This document shows, piece by piece, positions 54,353 to 62,296 of a stretch of DNA of 64,000 bases. A model generated the notes under the pieces. It saw nothing but the letters and a program-made list of their open reading frames with translations. It ran no database searches and was not told the origin of the DNA. Position 1 is the first letter of the stretch; each line of letters starts with the position of its first letter. Made by a program: the position numbers and the translations under genes. Where the stretch lies: the NCBI RefSeq assembly GCF_014654895.1, contig NZ_BNBE01000002.1, positions 1,178,001 through 1,242,000 of the forward strand, written 5' to 3'. This DNA is from Streptomyces filamentosus. GTDB taxonomy: Bacteria; Actinomycetota; Actinomycetes; Streptomycetales; Streptomycetaceae.

Positions 54353-54928
54353 TCAGGCTCCGGCGGGGGTCTGGGGCGGGGCCGGGCGGTGGAGGTGGCG
54401 GCGGATCGAGGCGACCGCCCCGGCGGCGCCGTCGACGGTGACGGTGAAGGTCCGTCCGTCGGCGAGGCGCAGGACGAGGCCCTCGCCCCGGCGGACGACG
54501 ACGGCGGTGCCCCGGTCGGGGCGCCAGCGGTAGCCCCAGCCGCCCCAGTGGCGGGGGGTGACCCGGGGGTCGTAGTCGGCGTCGACGACCTCGGCGAGCG
54601 GGATGGTCCGGCGGGGGACGCCGATGTGGCCGCAGCGGACCCGCATGGCCCGGTCGTCGACGCGGACCTCCACGTGGACGAAGGCGAGGGTGCCGAAGAG
54701 GACGAGGAGTCCCACGGCGACGCAGCCGAAGACGGCCATGGCGAGGGCGGCGATGCCGGAGGTCCAGGGGGATCCGACGGCGAGGGTGACGCCGAGCGCC
54801 ACGCAGGCGGCGCCCGCGCCGGCGGCGATCCACTGGAAGCGGTTGGTCGCGCGGCCGGTCCACACCTCGGGCCGCCCGTCGCCGGGCTGGTGGCCGTCGG
54901 CGCTCGGCCGTCCGGATTCCTTCCTCAT
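54353..54928 (-). CDS. Membrane protein with PH-like domain
   Basis: The 191-residue protein has a hydrophilic N terminus, two membrane helices (about 32-52 and 59-83: FQWIAAGAGAACVALGVTLA and GIAALAMAVFGCVAVGLLVL) and a C-terminal beta-rich part (VEVRVDDRAMRVRCGHIGVP, IPLAEVVDADYDPR, GLVLRLADGRTFTV) resembling bacterial PH domains. The pattern is common in actinobacteria, of unknown function. An ATATC/GATAT inverted repeat lies just upstream of the start. Confidence 0.75.
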   Translation of the reverse strand: MRKESGRPSADGHQPGDGRPEVWTGRATNRFQWIAAGAGAACVALGVTLAVGSPWTSGIAALAMAVFGCVAVGLLVLFGTLAFVHVEVRVDDRAMRVRCGHIGVPRRTIPLAEVVDADYDPRVTPRHWGGWGYRWRPDRGTAVVVRRGEGLVLRLADGRTFTVTVDGAAGAVASIRRHLHRPAPPQTPAGA

Positions 54929-55011
54929 ATCGGGAATATTACTCAGATATGTCCGGTTCGGCCCGTCCGGCCGCAGTCATCCGGTCACTCCGCGTGAGGT
55001 CGCCCCCGGGA

Positions 55012-55809
55012 TCAGCGGGAAGGGGCCGGGGCGCCCGCGAGGAGCCGGCCCGCGGCGTAGTCGAGGGCGGCGGCCGGGAGGGGGCCGGGGCGCCCGCTGA
55101 GGAGCACGGAGAGGGTGCCGGTCGGCGCGGCGCCGGGGGCGGGGGCGGCCCCGAGGCGGCGGAGTGCCTGGGCGGCGACGGCGTCGGCGGAGCCATGGAA
55201 GGCGATCGGCGGCAGTCCGGGGCGGCGGCGCGGCCCCAGGGCCGCGAGGATGCGGTCCTCGACCAGCTCGTAGTGGGTGCAGCCGAGGACGAGGGCGCGG
55301 ACGTCCGGCGGGGTGAGCGCGGCGGCTGCGGCGACGGCCCGGTCGACGGCGTCGGGGTCGGCGTGCTCGACGGCGTCGGCGAGGCCGGGGCAGGGCACCT
55401 CGGTGATCTCGGCGCCCGCGGCGAACTCGCGGATGAGGCCCCGCTGGTAGGGGCTGCCGGTGGTGGCGGGGGTGGCCCAGATGGCGACCTTGCCGCCCGC
55501 GGCGGCGGCCGGCTTGATCGCGGGGACGGTGCCGATGACCGGGATCCCCGGTTCGAGGGCGGCCCGCAGCGCGGGGAGGGCGTGGACGGTGGCGGTGTTG
55601 CAGGCCACGATCAGCGCGTCGGGCCGGTGGGCGGCCGCGGCGCGGGCGACGTCGAGGGCGCGCCCGGTGAGGTCCTCGGGGGTACGGGGTCCCCACGGCA
55701 TGCCGTCGGGGTCGTTGGAGAGCAGCAGCTCGGCGTCCGGACGCAGCCGGCGCACCGCGGCGGCTGCCGGGAGGAGGCCGATTCCGGAGTCCATGAGCGC
55801 GATCTTCAC
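55012..55809 (-). CDS. Asp/Glu racemase-superfamily protein (glutamate racemase-like)
   Basis: The 265-residue protein has both catalytic cysteine regions of MurI-type racemases, VACNTATVHALPALR (about residue 70) and LVLGCTHYELVEDRIL (about 190). The usual N-terminal FDSGVGGL is ALMDSGIGLLPAAAAVR, and the DNA just around it differs from housekeeping MurI. It may be a true second glutamate racemase or a related racemase; the reaction is inferred from the two-cysteine pattern. Confidence 0.82.
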   Translation of the reverse strand: MKIALMDSGIGLLPAAAAVRRLRPDAELLLSNDPDGMPWGPRTPEDLTGRALDVARAAAAHRPDALIVACNTATVHALPALRAALEPGIPVIGTVPAIKPAAAAGGKVAIWATPATTGSPYQRGLIREFAAGAEITEVPCPGLADAVEHADPDAVDRAVAAAAALTPPDVRALVLGCTHYELVEDRILAALGPRRRPGLPPIAFHGSADAVAAQALRRLGAAPAPGAAPTGTLSVLLSGRPGPLPAAALDYAAGRLLAGAPAPSR

Positions 55810-55867
55810 CCGGTCACCCTAGCCGATGGGCCCCTCATCCCCGGCTTTCTGGGGCAGACTGCGGCAA

Positions 55868-57109
55868 ATGAGCACCCTTGCCTGGTTCGCCGCCGCCTCG
55901 CTGGCCGTCTGGGTCTGGCTCCTGCTCGGCCAGGGCTTCTTCTGGCGCACGGACCAGCGCCTGCCGGACGCCTCGCCCCGCACGCGCGCGCGTGGCGGCG
56001 GGGACGACGGCGGTCCCGCGCGCGGGGAGACGTGGCCCGCCGTCGTGGTGGTGGTGCCCGCGCGGGACGAGGCCGGGGTCCTGCCGCTGAGCCTGCCGTC
56101 GCTGCTGGCGCAGGAGTACCCGGGCCGGGCCGAGGTGATCTTCGTCGACGACGGGAGCACGGACGGCACCGGCCGGCTCGCGGCCGGCCTGGCCGCGGCC
56201 CACGGCGGGCTGCCGCTCACGGTGACGTCGCCGGGCGAACCGGCGCCGGGGTGGACGGGGAAGCTGTGGGCGCTGCGGCACGGGATGGCGCTGGCACGCG
56301 CGCGGGGGCCGGAGTTCCTGCTCCTGACGGACGCGGACATCGCCCACCGGCCCGACAGCCTGCGCCTGCTGGTGGCCGCCGCTCGGGACGACGACCGTGA
56401 CCTGGTCTCGCAGATGGCCCGGCTGCGGGTGGCGAGTTCCTGGGAGCGCCTGGTGGTCCCGGCCTTCGTCTACTTCTTCGCCCAGCTCTACCCCTTCCGC
56501 CGGGTCAACGCGCGCCGCCCCCGGGCGACGGCGGCGGCCGGCGGCTGCGTGCTGCTGCGGACGGAGACGGCGGTGGCGGCCGGGGTGCCGGACGCGATCC
56601 GCGCGGCGCTGATCGACGACGTGTCCCTGGCGCGCGCGGTGCGGGCGGCCGGGGGCCGGATCTGGCTGGGGCTCGCCGAGCGGGTCGACTCGGTGCGGCC
56701 GTACCCGGACCTCGGCGAGCTGTGGCGGATGGTGGCGCGGAGCGCGTACGCCCAGCTGCGGTACGACCCGCTGCTGCTCCTGGGGACGGTCGCCGGGCTG
56801 GTGCTCGTCTATTTGGTGCCGCCCGTCGCGTGCGTCGCGGGGCTCGCCTCGGGGGACGCGGCGGCGGCGTGGGCGGGCGGCCTGGCGTGGGCGGTGATGG
56901 CGGGGACGTACGTGCCGATGCTCCGCTACTACCGTCAGTCCTGGTGGACGGCGCCGTTGCTGCCCTTCACCGCCCTCCTCTACCTGCTGATGACGGTGGA
57001 CTCCGCGGTGCGGCACCACCGGGGGCGGGGCGGGGCGTGGAAGGGGCGGATCCACACGGGAGGGCGCGCTGCGGAGAACGGGGAATTCACTCCCCGCCAC
57101 GGGGAGTAA
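55868..57109 (+). CDS. Membrane glycosyltransferase, HpnB-like
   Basis: The 413-residue family 2 glycosyltransferase has an N-terminal helix (LAWFAAASLAVWVWLLLGQG), GT-A core with VVVVVPARDEAGVLPLSLPS, IFVDDGSTDGT, LLLTDADIAH and a DDVSLARAVRAAGG, and C-terminal helices (LLLLGTVAGLVLVYLVPPVA, LPFTALLYLLMTVDSAVRHH). This matches the hopanoid-associated HpnB group. ATG 55868 is chosen; no strong ribosome site is seen. It is divergent from the racemase-like gene. A hopanoid role is inferred by family; no other hopanoid genes are nearby. Confidence 0.85.
   Translation: MSTLAWFAAASLAVWVWLLLGQGFFWRTDQRLPDASPRTRARGGGDDGGPARGETWPAVVVVVPARDEAGVLPLSLPSLLAQEYPGRAEVIFVDDGSTDGTGRLAAGLAAAHGGLPLTVTSPGEPAPGWTGKLWALRHGMALARARGPEFLLLTDADIAHRPDSLRLLVAAARDDDRDLVSQMARLRVASSWERLVVPAFVYFFAQLYPFRRVNARRPRATAAAGGCVLLRTETAVAAGVPDAIRAALIDDVSLARAVRAAGGRIWLGLAERVDSVRPYPDLGELWRMVARSAYAQLRYDPLLLLGTVAGLVLVYLVPPVACVAGLASGDAAAAWAGGLAWAVMAGTYVPMLRYYRQSWWTAPLLPFTALLYLLMTVDSAVRHHRGRGGAWKGRIHTGGRAAENGEFTPRHGE
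57089..57107. terminator. Hairpin overlapping the glycosyltransferase stop
   Basis: ACTCCCCG-CCA-CGGGGAGT overlaps the final codons and ends at the first base of the TAA stop. The loop is only 3 bases; it may be a weak terminator. Confidence 0.4.
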
Positions 57110-57424
57110 CGCGGCGAATTCGGCGTGTGCGCATCCCGGTGTTCGGTGCGGGATTGACGATTCGACATACCCAAGATCACTTCTCCCACTCCTTCCGGTC
57201 GCCTTTTCTTTATCCGTTCTTCATACCGGGCGGGCCGTTCGGGGCCACCCGACCGACCCATCGGTAACCCCCTCTCAGCTCGCGTTTTGCGTGATCTTGG
57301 GATGAGGGCATGCCCGTTTTTGACCCGTTCGCTCGGGTTGAGGATCCGCCGTCGTCAGAAGCCCGTCAAAGAAGGTGTTGAGCGGACTCCCCAATCGGCA
57401 GATCGTGGGCTTAACTTATGTGCC
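57110..57424. other. Promoter region of the DUF6643-like gene
   Basis: The 315 bases are A/T-richer than the surroundings (for example 57170-57220 and 57395-57422). The last 30 bases, GGGCTTAACTTATGTGCC before the ATG, have a TAACTT that could be a -10 very close to the start and no clear ribosome site, so a leaderless or short-leader transcript is possible. No gene was recognised. Confidence 0.4.
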
Positions 57425-57967
57425 ATGACCTCCCCCCGCTCCAGCTATGGAGGCGGTTACCACACCGCGCCGTCCTTCCCGGACACCCCTATCTACGACT
57501 CCCTGGTCGCGGAGCGGGGCATGCCTCAGATCGCCCCGATCCGAGTGCCCGCCGCGTACGAGGCCCCCGTCGGCTACCCGGCGCCCGCGGCGCCGACCGG
57601 CTCCTACCTGCCGGCGCTCCCGGCGGCGCTGCCCGCCCTGCCGTCCGCGCCGTCCCCCCAGCCGGCACCGGCCTACCACGGCGGCGGATACGGCTACCCC
57701 CAGCCGGCCCCGCAGATGCAGGCGGCGCCCCCGGCGTTCCAGCCCGCACAGTTCCAGGCCGCGCCGCTCCAGGCCGCGCCCACGCCGTACATCCCGCAGC
57801 AGCCCGCGCAGCGCGGCTACCCGCAGCCGGTCCCGCAGCCGGCCCGTCCGGCCGGCGGCTACGAGGCGATGCGCCCGGCCGCCCCGCGCCCCGCACCGGC
57901 GCCGGTCCCGGCCCCCGCCCAGTACCAGGACCCGTACAACCGCCCCTACCAGGGCGGCGGTTACTGA
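57425..57967 (+). CDS. Proline-rich DUF6643-like protein
   Basis: The 180-residue protein starts MTSPRSSYGGGYHTAPSFP with a conserved-looking N-terminal segment (PDTPIYDSLVAERGMPQIAP) and then is almost wholly Pro/Ala/Gln/Tyr-rich low-complexity sequence (QAAPPAFQPAQFQAAPLQAA) to the end (YNRPYQGGGY). This matches a streptomycete-wide family of unknown function. It has no signal peptide or membrane helix and is probably disordered. Confidence 0.8.
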   Translation: MTSPRSSYGGGYHTAPSFPDTPIYDSLVAERGMPQIAPIRVPAAYEAPVGYPAPAAPTGSYLPALPAALPALPSAPSPQPAPAYHGGGYGYPQPAPQMQAAPPAFQPAQFQAAPLQAAPTPYIPQQPAQRGYPQPVPQPARPAGGYEAMRPAAPRPAPAPVPAPAQYQDPYNRPYQGGGY

Positions 57968-58021
57968 TCCCTCCCCGAAGACCCGGCGCAGCCCCGGCGG
58001 AGCGGCTGGCAGGATGAGGGG

Positions 58022-58846
58022 ATGATCGATCCCGTCATCCGCTCCGTCCACGTCCACCCGGTGAAGTCACTGCGCGCCCTCTCCCTCACGGAGGCCGAGG
58101 TGCAGCCCTGGGGCCTCGCGCACGACCGCCGCTGGGCGGTCGTCGACGCCAAGGGCACGGTCATGACCCAGCGCCGTCACCCCCGGATGGCGCTGGTGTC
58201 GGCCGAACCCCTCCCGGACGGCGGCCTGCGGCTGACCGCGCCCGGCCGGGAACCCCTCACGGTCCCGGTGCCGGTGCCCTCCGCCACGCTGACCATGGAC
58301 ATCTTCGACCAGGCGGTGGAGACGGTACCGGCCGGCGCGGCCGCCGCCGCCTGGTTCTCCGCCTGGCTGGAGGACGACGCGCGCCTCGTCCACCTCGACG
58401 CGCCCGAGCACCGGCGCCCGATCGACCCCGCGTACGCGCTCCCCGGCGAGACCGTCAGCCTCGCCGACGGCTACCCGCTGCTGATCGCCGCGAGCGCCTC
58501 CCTCGACGCCCTCAACGCGCTGATCGCCGAGGGCGACCACGCCCACGAGGGCCCCCTGCCCATGAGCCGCTTCCGGCCCAACCTGGTCGTCGACGGGACC
58601 GCGCCGTGGGCGGAGGACGGCTGGACCCGGCTCTCCGTGGGCGAGGTGACCTTCCGGGTGGCCAAGCCGTGCGGCCGGTGCGTGGTGACCACCACCGACC
58701 AGGCCACCGCCGAGCGCGGCAAGGAGCCCCTGCGGACCCTGGGCCGCCACCGCAGGCTGAACGGCAAGCTCGTCTTCGGCCAGAACCTCGTCCCCGAACA
58801 CACCGGCACCGTCCGCGTCGGCGACCCGGTGAAGGTCCTCGACTGA
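58022..58846 (+). CDS. MOSC-domain protein
   Basis: The 274-residue protein has an N-terminal MOSC beta-barrel (VHVHPVKSLRALSLTEAEV, WGLAHDRRWAVVDAKG) and the C-terminal MOSC part with SRFRPNLVVDG and the likely molybdenum-cofactor cysteine in VAKPCGRCVVTTTDQ. It belongs to the mARC/YcbX group, which reduces N-hydroxylated compounds such as amidoximes and hydroxylamines. YcbX-type function is inferred. Confidence 0.88.
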   Translation: MIDPVIRSVHVHPVKSLRALSLTEAEVQPWGLAHDRRWAVVDAKGTVMTQRRHPRMALVSAEPLPDGGLRLTAPGREPLTVPVPVPSATLTMDIFDQAVETVPAGAAAAAWFSAWLEDDARLVHLDAPEHRRPIDPAYALPGETVSLADGYPLLIAASASLDALNALIAEGDHAHEGPLPMSRFRPNLVVDGTAPWAEDGWTRLSVGEVTFRVAKPCGRCVVTTTDQATAERGKEPLRTLGRHRRLNGKLVFGQNLVPEHTGTVRVGDPVKVLD

Positions 58847-58930
58847 TCCCCCGGCCTCCCCGTTCGACAGGCGGACCGGCCCCGGCGCGGGCAGACTCGT
58901 CCGAGGAACGACGAACGAGGGGGTTCCCCC

Positions 58931-59539
58931 ATGCGTGCAGTCACCGGCCTCTGGCGCTGGCGGCACAATCCCCTGCGCCGCACGACGGACCTGGTCGAGG
59001 CGTGGGTGGCGCTCGTGGCCGCCGTCGCGCTGTGCCTGGCGGTGCCCCTGGCGGGCTGGGCCGCCGGATCCTCCGCCCAGCACTCCCTCCAGCGCGCCAT
59101 CCACGCCCAGCAGCAGGGGCGGGCGGAGACCACCGCCCGGGTGCTCCGGCCCGCCCCGACACCGCCGGGCGCCGCCGCGTCGAGCGAGCAGGCCGCCGAA
59201 CAACGCTTCCGGCGCGCGGTCGTGGCCGACTGGACCGCCCCCGACGGCACCCCCCGTACGGGCACCGTCACCACCTCCCGGGGAAGCGCCTCGCCCGGCG
59301 ACACCTTCTCCCTCTGGACCGACCGCGCCGGACGTCCCGTCCCCGCCCCCCTGGCCCGCGACACCGCCCGAGCCCACGCCTTCATCGCCGGCCTGACGGC
59401 GGCCCTCCTCGCCGGACTCGGCGTGGAGACCGTCCGCCGGCTCGTCATGCGCCGCCTGCTCCTCCACCGCTACGCCCGCCTGGACCGCGCGTGGGCCTCG
59501 GTCGGCCCCGACTGGGGACGCACCGGCACCGGCAGTTGA
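58931..59539 (+). CDS. Rv1733c-family membrane protein
   Basis: The 202-residue protein has two membrane helices (about 27-46, VALVAAVALCLAVPLAGWAA, and about 156-172, FIAGLTAALLAGLG) with an extracytoplasmic loop between them (DWTAPDGTPRTGTV). The N-terminal WRWRHNPLRRTTDLVEAWVA is typical of this actinobacterial family of unknown function. Confidence 0.8.
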   Translation: MRAVTGLWRWRHNPLRRTTDLVEAWVALVAAVALCLAVPLAGWAAGSSAQHSLQRAIHAQQQGRAETTARVLRPAPTPPGAAASSEQAAEQRFRRAVVADWTAPDGTPRTGTVTTSRGSASPGDTFSLWTDRAGRPVPAPLARDTARAHAFIAGLTAALLAGLGVETVRRLVMRRLLLHRYARLDRAWASVGPDWGRTGTGS

Positions 59540-59677
59540 TCCGCGGCCGGAACCATCGCGTCCAGAACCACCGTGCCCGGGGCCACCGCTCCCGGAACCG
59601 GCGCTTCCGTGCCCCGTACGGGTGCGGCTCGACGACCCGTCAACCCCGCGTCGCCGCGCGCGCTACGGTGGGGCATC

Positions 59678-59836
59678 GGATCCACTGTCCAGAAGAGGGG
59701 ATCCAAGACCGCGGATCCACGATCCACGATCCAAAATTTTGGATCCTGGACCTTGGATTCTGGATCCAAAATTTCGGATCCCGGATCCCGGATCCAAAAT
59801 CCAAGGTCCAGGATCTCGGATCCAAGATCCTGGATC
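59678..59836. repeat. GGATCC-rich palindrome and hairpin array
   Basis: Fourteen GATC sites occur in about 160 bases, mostly as GGATCC. They build GATCCAAAATTTTGGATC (perfect palindrome, 59728-59745) and a long hairpin: GATCCTGGACCTTGGATT (59742-59759) pairs perfectly with AATCCAAGGTCCAGGATC (59798-59815), and inside it TGGATCC (59761-59767) pairs with GGATCCA (59790-59796). The array ends 42 bases before the next gene and is A/T-rich against its surroundings. It is open in several frames on both strands but has no protein character. Function unknown. Confidence 0.85.
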
Positions 59837-59878
59837 CGGGTCAGCGGCGAACGCACGAGGCGGGGGCAGAGCACACCC

Positions 59879-62296
59879 ATGGCACAGGGCACGGTCCAGG
59901 TGACGCACACCGGCACGTCGCGGTGGCGGCGCCGCACGGGCGAGTACGCCTCCCTCGCCGCCGCGTTGGAGGCGGCCGGCGACGGCGACGTCCTCACCGT
60001 CGCGCCCGGCACCTACCGCGAGAACCTCGTCGTGACCCGGGCGGTGACCCTGCGCGGGCCGGAGGACGGGGCGGGGCCGGTGCGGATCGCGCCGCCGGAC
60101 GGGGTGCCGCTGACCCTGCGCGCCTCGGCGGTCGTGCGGGACCTGCACATCGAGGGCCAGGACGTGGCGGCGCCCGCCCTGCTGATCGAGGACGGCACGC
60201 CCGAACTTCTCGACCTGCGGGTGATGACCCGCTCGGCCGCCGGCATCGAGGTCCGGGGCCTGGCCCGTCCCACGGTCCGCCGCTGCACCGTCGACAATCC
60301 GGCGGGGGTCGGCATCGCCGCCGTGGACGGCGCCGGCGGGGTCTTCGAGGAGTGCGAGGTCGTCTCGGCCGGTCAGGCCGGGGTGTCGGTGCGCGGCGGG
60401 GCGCATCCGCGTCTGGAGCGCTGCCGGGTGCACCACGCCTCCGGGGCGGGGATCGCCGTCACCGGCGAGGGCAGCGGCCTGGAGGGCGTCGGCTGCGAGG
60501 TGTACGAGATCAAGGGCGCGGGCCTCCAGATCGCGGCCCGCGCGGCCGCGCACCTGGTGGACTCCGTCGTGCACCGCACCTCCGCCGACGGCGTCACCCT
60601 GGACACCGACGCCGTGCTGACGCTCTCCGACTGCGACATCCACGACGTGCCGGAGAACGCCGTGGACCTGCGGTCCCGTTCGGTGCTGACGCTCACCCGG
60701 TCGACGGTGCGCCGGTTCGGGCGCAACGGCCTGTCGGTGTGGGATCCGGGCACGCGCGTGGACGCCCACCAGTGCGAGATCCACGACAGCACGGGCGACT
60801 ACCCGGCGGTGTGGGTGAGCGACGGGGCGAGCGTGGTCCTCGACGCCTGCCGGGTGCACGACGTGCCGGACGCGCTGTTCGTGCTGGACCGGGGTTCGCG
60901 GGTGGACGTGGTGGACAGCGACCTCACGCAGGTGCGGAACACCGCCGTGTCGGTGAGCGACGGCGCGACCGCCCAGCTCGACGACTGCCGCATCAAGGAG
61001 GCGTCCACCGGGGCCTGGTTCCGCGACCACGGCAGCGGCGGCACCCTCGCCAACTGCACCGTGGACAGCGTGCAGACGGGCGTCATCGTCACCAAGGGCG
61101 CCGATCCCACGGTCGAGCGCTGTGTGGTCACCTCGCCGGCCGAGGCCGGTTTCTACGTGTCGGCGGAGGGCCGCGGCACCTTCCACGGCTGCCGGGTCAC
61201 GGGCAGCGGCGGGTACGGCTTCCACGTGATGGACGGCTGCCGGACCGTGCTGCGCCGCTGCCGGACCGAGCGGTGCGCGCGGGGCGGGTACGAACTCCCC
61301 GAGGACGGGCCCGTGGCCGAGGAGTGCACCGGTGACGAGAGCGCCGTCCGGACCCCGCCGGTGACCGTCCCGCCCGCGCCGGTCCTGACGGCCACCCAGC
61401 ACTCCCCCGGCCTGCTCGGCGCCTTCCCCCCGCCGCGTACCGCCGCCGCACCGGCGGCCGCGCCCATGGCGCCCGTCCCGGCCGCCCGGAACCCGGAGGA
61501 CGTGCTCGGCGCGCTCGACGCACTGGTCGGCCTGGACAGCGTCAAGCACGAGGTGCGGACGCTCACCAACATGATCGAGGTGGGCCGCAGGCGGCAGGAG
61601 GCCGGTCTGAAGGCCGCCTCGGTCCGCCGCCACCTGGTCTTCACCGGCAACCCCGGCACCGGCAAGACCACCGTCGCCCGTCTCTACGGCGAGATCCTCG
61701 CCTCCCTGGGGGTGCTGGAGCGCGGTCACCTGGTGGAGGTCTCCCGGGTCGACCTGGTCGGCGAGCACATCGGCTCGACGGCGATCCGCACCCAGGAGGC
61801 GTTCGAGCAGGCGCGCGGCGGGGTCCTCTTCGTGGACGAGGCGTACGCGCTGTCGCCGGAGGACTCGGGGCGGGACTTCGGGCGCGAGGCGATCGACACG
61901 CTGGTGAAGCTGATGGAGGACCACCGGGACGCGGTGGTGGTGATCGTCGCCGGGTACACGGCCGAGATGGAGCGGTTCCTCACCGTCAACCCCGGTGTGG
62001 CGTCCCGTTTCTCACGGACCATCAGCTTCGGCGACTACACGCCGGCGGAGCTGCTGCGGATCGTGCGGCAGCAGACGGACGAGCACGAGTACCGGCTCGC
62101 GGAGGGCGCGGACGACGCCCTCCTCGCGTACTTCGAGAAGCTGCCGAAGGGGCCGGCGTTCGGCAACGGGCGGACCGCGCGCCAGACCTTCGAGTCGATG
62201 GTGGAGCGGCACGCGGGCCGGGTCGCCGGGCTCGCGGAGGCGAGCACCGACGACCTGACCCTGCTCTATCCGGAGGACCTGCCCGAGCTCCCCTGA
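59879..62296 (+). CDS. Right-handed beta-helix repeat / AAA+ ATPase fusion
   Basis: The 805-residue protein has an N-terminal right-handed parallel beta-helix (about 20-490: many PbH1-like turns such as GIAAVDGAGGVFEECEVVSA and GAHPRLERCRVHHASGAGIA), a proline/alanine linker (about 490-535) and a C-terminal CbbX/SpoVK/EccA-type AAA+ domain with Walker A GNPGTGKTTVA, Walker B VLFVDEAYAL, sensor and arginine-finger regions (VASRFSRTISFGDYT). No signal peptide. ATG 59879 follows GGCAGAGCACACC; the frame upstream is the GGATCC array. The ATPase is of the type found in type VII secretion EccA, but no other secretion genes are present. It overlaps the next convergent gene by 31 bases. Confidence 0.85.
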   Translation: MAQGTVQVTHTGTSRWRRRTGEYASLAAALEAAGDGDVLTVAPGTYRENLVVTRAVTLRGPEDGAGPVRIAPPDGVPLTLRASAVVRDLHIEGQDVAAPALLIEDGTPELLDLRVMTRSAAGIEVRGLARPTVRRCTVDNPAGVGIAAVDGAGGVFEECEVVSAGQAGVSVRGGAHPRLERCRVHHASGAGIAVTGEGSGLEGVGCEVYEIKGAGLQIAARAAAHLVDSVVHRTSADGVTLDTDAVLTLSDCDIHDVPENAVDLRSRSVLTLTRSTVRRFGRNGLSVWDPGTRVDAHQCEIHDSTGDYPAVWVSDGASVVLDACRVHDVPDALFVLDRGSRVDVVDSDLTQVRNTAVSVSDGATAQLDDCRIKEASTGAWFRDHGSGGTLANCTVDSVQTGVIVTKGADPTVERCVVTSPAEAGFYVSAEGRGTFHGCRVTGSGGYGFHVMDGCRTVLRRCRTERCARGGYELPEDGPVAEECTGDESAVRTPPVTVPPAPVLTATQHSPGLLGAFPPPRTAAAPAAAPMAPVPAARNPEDVLGALDALVGLDSVKHEVRTLTNMIEVGRRRQEAGLKAASVRRHLVFTGNPGTGKTTVARLYGEILASLGVLERGHLVEVSRVDLVGEHIGSTAIRTQEAFEQARGGVLFVDEAYALSPEDSGRDFGREAIDTLVKLMEDHRDAVVVIVAGYTAEMERFLTVNPGVASRFSRTISFGDYTPAELLRIVRQQTDEHEYRLAEGADDALLAYFEKLPKGPAFGNGRTARQTFESMVERHAGRVAGLAEASTDDLTLLYPEDLPELP

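Noticed and set aside
59573..59878. N-terminal extension of the beta-helix/AAA protein through the GGATCC array
   Set aside because: The extension is encoded by the palindromic repeat and has no protein character; ATG 59879 starts the recognisable domain.
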